A program made the translations under genes and the position numbers. From NCBI GenBank assembly GCA_031255615.1, contig JAIRSD010000072.1, forward strand, positions 1 to 23,233: a stretch of DNA of 23,233 bases, in the 5' to 3' direction. The notes under the pieces are model-generated. The model saw nothing but the letters and a program-made list of their open reading frames with translations. It made no database searches and had not been told where the DNA came from. This DNA comes from Treponema sp. GTDB lineage: Bacteria > Spirochaetota > Spirochaetia > Treponematales > Breznakiellaceae. Of this stretch, positions 1 to 7,096 are shown in pieces (within the stretch, counting starts at the first letter, position 1; each line of letters begins with the position of its first letter).

Positions 1-519
1 ACAGGAATGTTAACCACTAAGGCGCACAAAGGAACACGAAGGAATAAAAAAGCGCCTTCAATCCCCAGGCTTCGTGCGCCTTCTTCGCCTTCGTGGTCAA
101 TATTTTCCATCCGCATATCCGGTCTTTTAGGCCAGGCAGCCTCCTAGTACCTTGCTTACCCTAAACCACCCGATAAGCGAAACGACCGGGAACAGGAATG
201 TTAACCACTAAGGCGCACAAAGGAACACGAAGGAATAGAAAACTGCCTTCAATCCCCAGGCTTCGTGCGCCTTCGTGGTCAATATTTTCCATCCGCATAT
301 CCGGTTTTTAGGCCAGGCAGCCTGCTGGTACCTTGCTTACACTGAATCACCGGATAAGCGGAGCAACCGGGAATAAGAATGTTAACCACCAAGGCGCACA
401 AAGGAACACGAAGGAATAAAAAAGCGCCTTCAATCCCCGGTCTTCGTGCGCCTTCTTCGCCTTCGTGGTAAATTTCTTCCGTCCGCATATCCGGTCTTTT
501 AGGCCAGGCAGCATCCCAG
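1..519. repeat. Tandem fold-back repeat, about 2.8 units of 180-190 bp
   Basis: Units begin near 1, 192 and 373; the third is cut short near 516. Each unit starts with a word like AATGTTAACCACTAAGGCGC and ends with a CCATCCGCATATCCGG...AGGCCAGGCAGC stretch. Inside each unit, the left arm (ACCACTAAGGCGCACAAAGG) is an imperfect inverted copy of the right arm (CTTCGTGCGCC..CCTTCGTGGT), so each unit can fold back on itself. Unit 2 lacks a 9-base CTTCTTCGC stretch that units 1 and 3 keep. ORFs through it are low-complexity and change frame between units, so I see no gene. Accessory repeats of the 'ACCACTAAGG..ACACGAAGG' type occur in many unrelated bacterial genomes, from memory. The array may continue upstream of the window. 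Confidence 0.85.
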
Positions 520-545
520 AAAAAACGCCCCCAAAACGGGGGCGC
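520..545 (-). terminator. Intrinsic terminator of cfpA
   Basis: The minus strand reads a 7-bp perfect stem (CGCCCCC 526-532 with GGGGGCG 538-544) with a 5-base loop, followed by six T (plus-strand A-run 520-525). It lies 25 bases downstream of the cfpA stop codon. Confidence 0.9.
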
Positions 546-569
546 TTTAACATTCGTCGCGGCAGGACC

Positions 570-2654
570 TTATATTTCTTTAAGACCATCGTCGCCGGAT
601 TTGGCGGATCTGGCGGATCTGCGGCTGCCCCTGCCCCTCTTGGCGGCAGGCTTGGCGTCAACCACTCCGGCCTTCGCACTGGCCACGGGAGCCTCCTCGG
701 CCTCATCATCGGGAGGAGTAGGAAGCGCGGCCTCCGCAATGACCGGGCTGTCGGCGTTGATCAGATCCAGGTAAGCGGAAGCCGGGGAGGCGGCGCCTTC
801 CTGGGCCAGATGCTTATCGCCGGGATCCATGCCGAAGGACTGGGTAATATCCTCCCGCACGGTGGAACGCCGCCGGGTAAAGGAAGCGAAGGCCGCATCG
901 GTGAATCCCTTGGACACGCCGTGGAGGAACTCGTTGAGTACGTTAGCCATGGAGTCCAGGGTAGCCTTCTTCCGCTTAATCGAAGTAATGTCCACATCCA
1001 AAAGGAGTCCGGGATTCAAATGGTAGGGGTTGATGCTGTACTCGAACTTGCAGTATTCCCGCTCCAGGAAGCCAAGCCGTTCTTCCATCACCCGCCGTTC
1101 CACCGGATACTGGTGGCCGTACATCCGCTTCATCCGGTTGCGCATCAGAATGAGCTTCTCGCGGATCTTGTCCTTCTCATAGATGTAGGTCCGGTTGGTC
1201 CGTTCCACCTCGGTCTCCGATGTCTTTACAAAGGTAATCTCGTCCCAAACCTTATCAATGTCCTCGTAAAGGGGCTCCCCGCTTTTTTCTTTGATGGTCT
1301 TGCGGATCTTGTTCTTCACCCTCCCCGCAAGATCCTCAAAATCGTTGACCTTAAAGGGACTCTTGGCATCCTGGTAGAGGATCTCCAGAATATCCCACAG
1401 ATGCATCACCTCGGTCTCAAAACTCTTGACCTGCACATCGTAGGCCTTCCGTTCCTCGATAAGCTGGGCGTTGTCAAAATACCGCAGCCGAATCTGGTAG
1501 CGCTCGTCGGGCAGATTCGCCGCGTCGGTATCTTCGTATTCCCGAATCAAAACCTCCCGGGCGTTCTTGAGATTTTCGATGTACTGGTAGCCCATCTTGG
1601 AAGTATCCAAAATCGAAGTGATGGAATTGATCGCCGTATTAAAACCCCGGTTTCGGATATTTTCAATATCCATGATCTTTTTAATGTTCTCCCGAACATT
1701 CTGCTGATCAAAGGCGGCGGGATCGATTTCCGCCCGCAGATCGCCAATCCGGTCAAATATGGCCCGGGCGATAATCGAGTAGCGCTTTGACTTGGGATCG
1801 TCCCCCTTGTCGTCGGTGTAGTTTTCCACCTGGTTGACCTTGCCAAAAATAATCTCGCTGTCCGAAAGCTCCTCCAAACCCTGATCGATCCGCTCGTCCT
1901 TAAGCTGCTCAATAACATGATCGATGTTGTCCATGATGTGCTTGGAAAGAAGATCCTTGACAAGGTATTCCACCGTAACCTGGTAGTGGAAAATAGGACT
2001 AATAAGTTCGGAATCCAGAATGTTCACCGAAAGTTTGACATCGCTGACAGTCTTCGGCTTAAGAAGATTATCCTTAAAGGCGCACTTAACGATGGAGTAG
2101 GCGTTCTCCCCGCGGACAAAGGCGCCGGTATCAGTCTTCTGCCGCAGGATGCTGTTGGTATGGGTTTCCAGCTCATTCACCCCCCGCTGGATATGCCCCT
2201 GCAAGTGGCCGTACATATTGACCATGGATTTTTCAATCTCGCCGGTATTGAACTTGTCCGCCCCGCCGACAGCGTCCAGAAGATCCGCGATCTCCTTGGG
2301 CGTATACCGGGCCAGGACCTTGGTCTCTTCCTTGTCGATATAGTTGCGAACCTTCTTCACCATCTCATCTTCCGCCGTCACCATGTAACGGTTGAACATG
2401 TTCTGATAATTCTGGTTAAAGTAGTTGTAGAGCTTTTCCTTTATGCCCCCCATCACGTCCAACCGCTCCAACACATCCTTGGGCAGCCTGGCGGTCAAGT
2501 GGTGGATAACCTTGTTGGTTTCTTCTTCCAGAAGCTGGTTTACCTCGTTTTGCTGATCCCGGTATTCCTGTGCGAGAGAATTCCGGGAACCGACGGCGCT
2601 AGGTTTTTCAGGATGAAAAACGTTAGGGCTTTTAGGTAGATCAATAGACGCCAT
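570..2654 (-). CDS. cfpA: Cytoplasmic filament protein A
   Basis: This 694-residue protein is recognised as CfpA, the subunit of the ribbon of cytoplasmic filaments that runs beneath the inner membrane along the flagellar bundle in treponemes. From family knowledge, T. denticola cfpA mutants are disturbed in cell division and chromosome segregation. The sequence is highly charged, mostly helical in character, and has no signal peptide or membrane segment, as expected. The first ~600 residues are family-like. The last ~85 (after about residue 610) are a low-complexity tail rich in Ala, Pro, Glu and then Arg/Lys/Ser, which looks disordered. The ATG has GAAGGAG 5-6 bases upstream. It is a single-gene unit with its own promoter and terminator. 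The neighbouring plus-strand pair at 3469-5616 reproduces the T. pallidum cfpA/Tp0750/Tp0751 neighbourhood. Confidence 0.95.
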   Translation of the reverse strand: MASIDLPKSPNVFHPEKPSAVGSRNSLAQEYRDQQNEVNQLLEEETNKVIHHLTARLPKDVLERLDVMGGIKEKLYNYFNQNYQNMFNRYMVTAEDEMVKKVRNYIDKEETKVLARYTPKEIADLLDAVGGADKFNTGEIEKSMVNMYGHLQGHIQRGVNELETHTNSILRQKTDTGAFVRGENAYSIVKCAFKDNLLKPKTVSDVKLSVNILDSELISPIFHYQVTVEYLVKDLLSKHIMDNIDHVIEQLKDERIDQGLEELSDSEIIFGKVNQVENYTDDKGDDPKSKRYSIIARAIFDRIGDLRAEIDPAAFDQQNVRENIKKIMDIENIRNRGFNTAINSITSILDTSKMGYQYIENLKNAREVLIREYEDTDAANLPDERYQIRLRYFDNAQLIEERKAYDVQVKSFETEVMHLWDILEILYQDAKSPFKVNDFEDLAGRVKNKIRKTIKEKSGEPLYEDIDKVWDEITFVKTSETEVERTNRTYIYEKDKIREKLILMRNRMKRMYGHQYPVERRVMEERLGFLEREYCKFEYSINPYHLNPGLLLDVDITSIKRKKATLDSMANVLNEFLHGVSKGFTDAAFASFTRRRSTVREDITQSFGMDPGDKHLAQEGAASPASAYLDLINADSPVIAEAALPTPPDDEAEEAPVASAKAGVVDAKPAAKRGRGSRRSARSAKSGDDGLKEI

Positions 2655-2695
2655 ATTTTTCTCCTTCGGGTCTAATTTCGGTCATTACTTATGTT

Positions 2696-2724
2696 ATTTT
2701 ATGCCTGTTCCAAACAAAAGTCCA
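2696..2724 (-). promoter_or_regulatory. Putative sigma70-type promoter of cfpA
   Basis: On the minus strand, TGGACT (2724-2719) is followed after 17 bases by TAAAAT (2701-2696). The predicted transcript start is near 2689, giving a leader of about 35 bases with a good Shine-Dalgarno. The -10 matches consensus at five of six positions and the -35 at four of six. Confidence 0.55.
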
Positions 2725-2952
2725 GTAATAAGTAGACCGCGGCCCCGGAAAGCCCGGCAGCCGGCCCGATTCCGCCCAATTTTGGACCCTTTTTGCGCTT
2801 TTTTTGGACTTTATCATAAAAAAACCGCCCCTTCCCCCCATGTTTCGCGCCCGAAAGAAACTTTCCGCCCTCCGCGGGCCCCCCAATCTCCCCCGGCAAA
2901 CGGAAATCCCCCCGCCCCCGGCAGCGCCCAGCCATGAAACGCCGGAATCTCC

Positions 2953-3403
2953 ATGTATGTTGGGCGCATTTTTTGCGGCTCCGCCGCAAAAAACCGGGCT
3001 ATCCGGGGCTCCGGCTTCGCCTCCGGCCCCGCCTGCGGCGTGGCTGCTCCGCACCCCTCCTATCCCTTGCGCGGGCGAACATCCGCATCCCTGCGGATGT
3101 TCGCCTTGCGGCGTTGCCGCGCTTCGCGCGACAACGCCTGAAATGGATACAGCCGGCATCCCTGCCGGCTTGGCCAGAGGGAGTTTCGCGAAGCGAAACT
3201 CCGAAAACCGAAAACGCAAGCGTTTTCGGTCCGGCATCCCTGCCCTTTTTGAGCTTCTAAGTTTTGCTGCGCAAAACTCATAGATGCATACAGCCGGCAT
3301 CCTGCCGGCTCGCGCCTTGCGGGTTTTCGCTCCGCAAAAACCCGGGGGCTTCCCCCGGCGAGGAGGGGCCGCGTCCCGGCGCAGACAAAACGCGCCGTTT
3401 TGT
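2953..3403 (+). repeat. Modular hairpin array, copy 1
   Basis: The gene-free stretch 2655-3468 is dominated by this array of short palindromes. In order: connector ATGTATGTTGGGCGCA (2953-2968); an 11-bp perfect hairpin (2969-2979 with 2983-2993); connector CCGGGCTATCC (2994-3004); a GC-rich palindromic patch; connector CTCCTATCCCTTGCGCGGG (about 3057-3075); a 14-bp perfect hairpin (3074-3087 with 3092-3105); connector TGGATACAGC; and hairpins at 3151-3170, 3180-3202, 3208-3229, 3260-3278, 3321-3343, 3342-3358 and 3385-3403. The TGGATACAGCCGGC hairpin module recurs as TGCATACAGCCGGC near 3285-3309. The same connectors appear in the same order at 10495 and, inverted, at 18884. ORFs across it are by-products of the palindromes. 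Confidence 0.9.
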
Positions 3404-3468
3404 TGGTTCGAAACCGAAACCGCCGCACAGTAGTGTATAGGACCCCACATTTATGCTATCCTTAAGGC

Positions 3469-4044
3469 ATGAAAAAATTGCTCCTGATACCGGTCCTCCT
3501 TGCCGCCGGCTTTCTCCCCCTCCGCCAACGACTGGAAGCCCAGGATTCCTCCCCCGGACGGAACGACCCCATTGACGTGAACCTCATCATTGACGGTTCC
3601 CGGTATATGCGGGACACCGCCGACTCCGCGGCGGCGTGGATCTGCGATTACCTGTTGAACAACATCCTCCAGGAAGGGGATTACCTGCGGGTCTGGGTCG
3701 CGGAGAATCAGGCCGTCCCCCTTTACCAGGGCGTCCTGGAGGCGGATAACCAGGAGGCCGTAAAAGACCTGGTCCGCAAACCCCTCCCCGAATCGGGATC
3801 GGCGGATTTCTCCGGCGCCCTTGCGGCCGCGGGGACGGATTCCGGCCGGGAGAATTCCCTTATGACCTACACCCTCCTGGTATGTTCCCCCTGGAGTCTT
3901 TCTCCGGCCCTCCAGGGGAACGCCGCTTCCTCTCTCCGGTATTTCCGGGTGCTGGAATTTCCCGGATGGCGGGCCCTGGTCGTCGCCCTGGATATAGGAC
4001 AGCAAGTCCGGGACGCCGCCGCATCATTTCTGCGGGGCGGATGA
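3469..4044 (+). CDS. Secreted von Willebrand A-like protein (Tp0750-like)
   Basis: This 191-residue protein has an N-terminal signal peptide (Lys-Lys, a leucine/alanine core, possible cleavage after about residue 25). A single domain follows that starts like a vWA fold (DVNLIIDGSRYM, about residues 35-46) and includes an ADFSGAL segment and a buried strand (YTLLVC). The metal-site motif is degenerate: DxSxS reads D-G-S-R-Y, and no TDG-type aspartate is seen. It sits next to cfpA and directly before a pallilysin-like gene. That is the arrangement of T. pallidum Tp0750, reported to be co-transcribed with pallilysin and to act on fibrinogen and matrix proteins. Orthology is inferred from position, size and the vWA-like start, not from alignment. 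A weak AAGG precedes the ATG by 2 bases, and a TATGCT box lies at 3452-3457. Confidence 0.7.
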   Translation: MKKLLLIPVLLAAGFLPLRQRLEAQDSSPGRNDPIDVNLIIDGSRYMRDTADSAAAWICDYLLNNILQEGDYLRVWVAENQAVPLYQGVLEADNQEAVKDLVRKPLPESGSADFSGALAAAGTDSGRENSLMTYTLLVCSPWSLSPALQGNAASSLRYFRVLEFPGWRALVVALDIGQQVRDAAASFLRGG

Positions 4045-4122
4045 TCCGGCGTATTTCCTCTCCGGTACGGAGGCCGGCGGGTATCGCGGCGCCGGAGAAA
4101 AAAGCGGCGGAGGCCTGTTTCC

Positions 4123-5616
4123 ATGATCAAGATTTTTTTTAAATTCAGCGGAATAATTCTTGTCGGCACGGCGGCCCTAGTCCTGGGATTTTTGATAACC
4201 CGGCCCCTGGAACGGATCTTCCCCCGGAAGGTTGGCGAAGCCCCGCAGCCCCGGATCATTATCCCCCGGGAGCGCGACTACGGGGAACAGGACTTCGATT
4301 CCCCCGCGGAACGCATGGCCTATGAAGATATTATCAACAGCAAAATTGCCCTCAACGACGGCGAAGTAATGCTTTCCGTCCTGACCCAGGATCTGGACGG
4401 GGACCATACGGAAGAACAGATCATCGCCTACCGCAATCTGTTGAATCCCGAATCCCCGATCCGTATCGCCTATGTGGATTACGACGAAGCCCAGGGCGTA
4501 TACCGGCGGGTATGGGACGCCCCTACCGGAGCGTCCAGATCCCTTACTTTTTCTATGGGGATTCGGGATCTTATCGGAGACCGGAGCCTTTGCATCGTCG
4601 CCGCCGGCATGGACAGCGGGGGGGCCCATACTCTTACCGCGTTCCGGCGAATCCCCGACAGCCCGGACTCCAGCGCCGGGGATGAAATATTCAGAAAAAT
4701 AGCGGATCTGCGGATAGAAGGTTCTATTCAAATTCGTGAATCCGAACGGCCCCAATCCTACCAGTTGGGAATTTCCCGGGGGACAAGTTTTCCTATCGCC
4801 GCCTACGGCCACGATCAGGAATCGGCAAATATTCTTGATCAGGTGGAAATCATCTACACCTACAACAACGCCGCCGGACAGTACGAACAGAGCGGCATTA
4901 CCCGGGCGCCGGGCGCCCAGATTGAACAGCGCCGCCTGCGGGAACTCTTGAGCGGAGCCCCCGGAGTCTTCGAAAATTTTATCCATGATTTATGGTACTC
5001 CGTAAGCCCCGACGGAACGCTGGACAGCAGACGCTACATCCATTTTGATCCCGTAAACCGGGAGATCACCTTTTTCGGCGACGGGGCGCAGCAGATCTTT
5101 AATTGGCAGAATTCAAACCCCACCCGCTACGGTCTTTACGCGGCGACCCAAAGCGTTTCGGTCACCACGCTGAGAAGAACCATTGATATTGAACTGGAAT
5201 CCATGGAGAGTATCCGGGTCAAGGTTTTTGAGGATGTCCGGCTTAAAATATTGGCGGACAATACCTGGGACGGTTCCTACCGCCGGGCCAAATCCGCGGA
5301 AAAGGGGAGATCCGCGTCTCCTGTGCGGAATTCCTACCTTGACGCCCGTTACGAAAGCCCCCGGGGGAAATTCAGTTTTTCCCCGGACGGCGGTTTTGAA
5401 ATTCGAACCGGGGATCGGGTAAGGCAGGGGCATTACGCTTTTTTCCCCATCGACGACCAGGAAGCCCTGGAATTGCGGCCCCTCGACGGGGGCCCCCGGG
5501 AGACCTACCTGGTGGAACGGGCGGGGGATAACCTGATTCTCGCCCGAGCCCGCATAGGGGCCGCGGGCATCAGAAAACTCAATGAGGGAACAATAACCCT
5601 TAATCCGGAAAGGTAG
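4123..5616 (+). CDS. Pallilysin-like membrane-anchored protein (Tp0751 relative)
   Basis: This 497-residue protein has one N-terminal hydrophobic segment (about residues 8-27) and no lipobox cysteine, so it is probably an inner-membrane-anchored periplasmic or surface protein. Residues 65-340 form beta-rich repeats with Asp-rich turns (DLDGDHTEEQ near residue 90). The last ~85 residues (GKFSFSPDGGFEIR to the end) look like a small lipocalin-type beta barrel with alternating strands and glycine turns, resembling the C-terminal domain of pallilysin. T. pallidum Tp0751 (about 237 residues) is known as a laminin-binding adhesin with an HEXXH site. This protein is about twice that length and contains no HEXXH, so protease activity of that kind is not supported. 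GGAGG lies 9 bases before the ATG. It follows the vWA-like gene by 78 bases and is probably co-transcribed with it. Confidence 0.65.
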   Translation: MIKIFFKFSGIILVGTAALVLGFLITRPLERIFPRKVGEAPQPRIIIPRERDYGEQDFDSPAERMAYEDIINSKIALNDGEVMLSVLTQDLDGDHTEEQIIAYRNLLNPESPIRIAYVDYDEAQGVYRRVWDAPTGASRSLTFSMGIRDLIGDRSLCIVAAGMDSGGAHTLTAFRRIPDSPDSSAGDEIFRKIADLRIEGSIQIRESERPQSYQLGISRGTSFPIAAYGHDQESANILDQVEIIYTYNNAAGQYEQSGITRAPGAQIEQRRLRELLSGAPGVFENFIHDLWYSVSPDGTLDSRRYIHFDPVNREITFFGDGAQQIFNWQNSNPTRYGLYAATQSVSVTTLRRTIDIELESMESIRVKVFEDVRLKILADNTWDGSYRRAKSAEKGRSASPVRNSYLDARYESPRGKFSFSPDGGFEIRTGDRVRQGHYAFFPIDDQEALELRPLDGGPRETYLVERAGDNLILARARIGAAGIRKLNEGTITLNPER

Positions 5617-5643
5617 CCGGGAATACCCCCCTGCGATGCAACC

Positions 5644-5664
5644 GGCCCCGGGGGCTTTGATTTT
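5644..5664 (+). terminator. Weak terminator-like sequence after the pallilysin-like gene
   Basis: A GGCCCCGGGGGC palindrome is followed by TTTGATTTT, 28 bases after the stop codon at 5616. The loop must consume part of the palindrome, so the stem is short. The gene pair converges here with the minus-strand operon that ends at 5731. Confidence 0.35.
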
Positions 5665-5730
5665 CTAAATTTACGCCGGGGCGAATCGTTTGCAAGCAGC
5701 CGCTGTCCGGAACCAGAAGCCTTGCGCAAC

Positions 5731-6765
5731 CTAAGGGACGACCGGAAAAGAATCAAAGCCCGCGGCCTCAAGGTCCCGAATAGTCCTGTTAATATCCGGT
5801 CCCGGCGCCACATAGACGACAATGTACTCTCTCCCGGCCCGGACCTGCCGGTCCATACGGGCGGAAAAACCGGCGGCCCGCAGTTTTTCCAATAGATTCC
5901 GGGCGTTGGCCTCCCGGCTGTATATGCCCGCCTGCAGCAGGGCCTGTCCGGGAACCCCGGATGCCGCAACGGGGGGGGCCTCCTCCCGGGCCGCGGCGCG
6001 GCGCGGCCCGGCGGCGGGCGGGGAATTCAGCGGCGGCCGCCCGGCGGCAAAGAGCAGCCACATGGGGCTGGGATCCGCCGCGACGCTCAGGCCCGCCGCG
6101 GTCTGCCCCCCGGACAGGGCGATACGGCCCTCGGGGCTCCAGGGAAATTCCGCCGCCAGTATGCTGCGCCAGCTTTCCCGGCCCGTAAGTTTCCAGAGGC
6201 TAAAACAGATTCGGGACCGCCACTGCCCGAAGGAGGGATCCTCCAGCAGCGAAACAAGGGGGGATACGTTAGCCCCGCCGCTCCGCAGCCCCTCAAGCAG
6301 GGCCTTAAGAAAGAAGGCATGAAACCGCTCCTCCCCGGCCCGGCTGTCCAGGAGAATCTCCATAAGGGCGGCGTCGGCCCGTTCCCACTCCCCCAAGGTC
6401 ATAAAGCAGGCGGCCCCCCGGAGCAGTGCCTGGGTATCCCGGCCCCCCGGGGCGGCAAGGGCGGCCAGCTCCCAGGAGGAAGCGGCCCCTTCAATATCCC
6501 CGGCCAGTTCCCGGAGGCCGGCCAGCCGGCGGAGTTCCTCCTGCCGTCCGGCGGAACCGGGAAGGCGGACCCTTTCCTCCAGATTCCGCAGTTCCGTCTC
6601 CAGGCTGGTTTGGGCCGCCGCGGGAAGAACGCCGAGAAGGGCGGCGCAAAAGAGAACCGGGCCTAAAAACCGCCCCGGTTCGGCGGGGGAGCGCGGAGTC
6701 CGGGGGCGCCGAAAAAACAGGGCCCGAATTCCAACATAAGGGGAAAACCCCCTACTCGATCCCAT
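5731..6765 (-). CDS. Secreted SPOR-domain protein with TPR-like helices
   Basis: The ATG at 6765 overlaps the end of the lapA-like gene by 14 bases, which suggests coupled translation. The open frame extends further upstream to 6888, but only inside that gene. The 344-residue product has a basic N-terminus and a signal-type hydrophobic core (about residues 33-51, ending PAAAQ). Helical repeats resembling TPRs cover about residues 55-200, followed by a Pro/Ala-rich linker. The C-terminal ~75 residues (LLQAGIYSREANARNLLEKL to the end) are a typical SPOR domain, which binds denuded glycan strands of peptidoglycan. The protein is therefore probably periplasmic or envelope-attached. It is the last gene of the thiN-folD-orf-miaB-lapA operon. 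Helical-repeat plus SPOR proteins are common in treponemes, but the partner is unknown. Confidence 0.8.
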   Translation of the reverse strand: MGSSRGFSPYVGIRALFFRRPRTPRSPAEPGRFLGPVLFCAALLGVLPAAAQTSLETELRNLEERVRLPGSAGRQEELRRLAGLRELAGDIEGAASSWELAALAAPGGRDTQALLRGAACFMTLGEWERADAALMEILLDSRAGEERFHAFFLKALLEGLRSGGANVSPLVSLLEDPSFGQWRSRICFSLWKLTGRESWRSILAAEFPWSPEGRIALSGGQTAAGLSVAADPSPMWLLFAAGRPPLNSPPAAGPRRAAAREEAPPVAASGVPGQALLQAGIYSREANARNLLEKLRAAGFSARMDRQVRAGREYIVVYVAPGPDINRTIRDLEAAGFDSFPVVP

Positions 6766-7096
6766 GATCGCCGCCCGGAGAAGGGGGCTTAACAGGGTCA
6801 TCCGCCGCCGAATTCTTTCCGGCCTTCTCTTTTTTCGCGGCCCTGCCCCGGAACGGGAACGAAAGAGGAAGGGCCTTGTCCTTTTCATCGCGGGGGCTCT
6901 TGGCCCGGAATGAAATGACCAAGGGAAGGGTCAGGACCATCCCCAGCACGAAGGCGGAAAGGGCGGTCAAGAAAACCGGAATCTGAGAAAAAACGGTAAA
7001 ACCCAAGGAAACATCACAGCGGTTTTCCAGATTAAAACCGATAAAACCAAGGAAAGCCGCGCCGATCAGGATAATAATTACAAGCCGCCATGGCAT
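6752..7096 (-). CDS. LapA/DUF1049-type two-helix membrane protein
   Basis: This 114-residue protein has two hydrophobic helices (about residues 4-22 and 40-61) separated by a short Asn/Arg/Asp-containing turn, then a charged Lys/Pro-rich cytoplasmic tail. The layout matches LapA-domain proteins (lipopolysaccharide assembly protein A family), which act with TPR partners at the inner membrane in proteobacteria. Treponemes lack classical LPS, so the role here is open. The ATG at 7096 is chosen over an in-frame GTG at 7102 because an AAGGAG lies 8 bases before the ATG and only 2 before the GTG. The start codon lies within the last 19 bases of miaB. Confidence 0.75.
   Translation of the reverse strand: MPWRLVIIILIGAAFLGFIGFNLENRCDVSLGFTVFSQIPVFLTALSAFVLGMVLTLPLVISFRAKSPRDEKDKALPLSFPFRGRAAKKEKAGKNSAADDPVKPPSPGGDHGIE

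Noticed and set aside
465..1790. 441-residue plus-strand ORF opposite cfpA
   Set aside because: It is antisense to cfpA, has no ribosome site, starts in the tandem repeat and terminator, and exists because of the G/C bias at third codon positions.
2953..3403. CRISPR array
   Set aside because: There is no regular direct repeat or constant spacer length. The repeated parts are connectors of different sequence around palindromes, and no cas gene is near.
2689..3450. 253-residue minus-strand ORF through the hairpin array
   Set aside because: The translation consists of repeated Ala/Arg/Gly words produced by palindromes and has no ribosome site.
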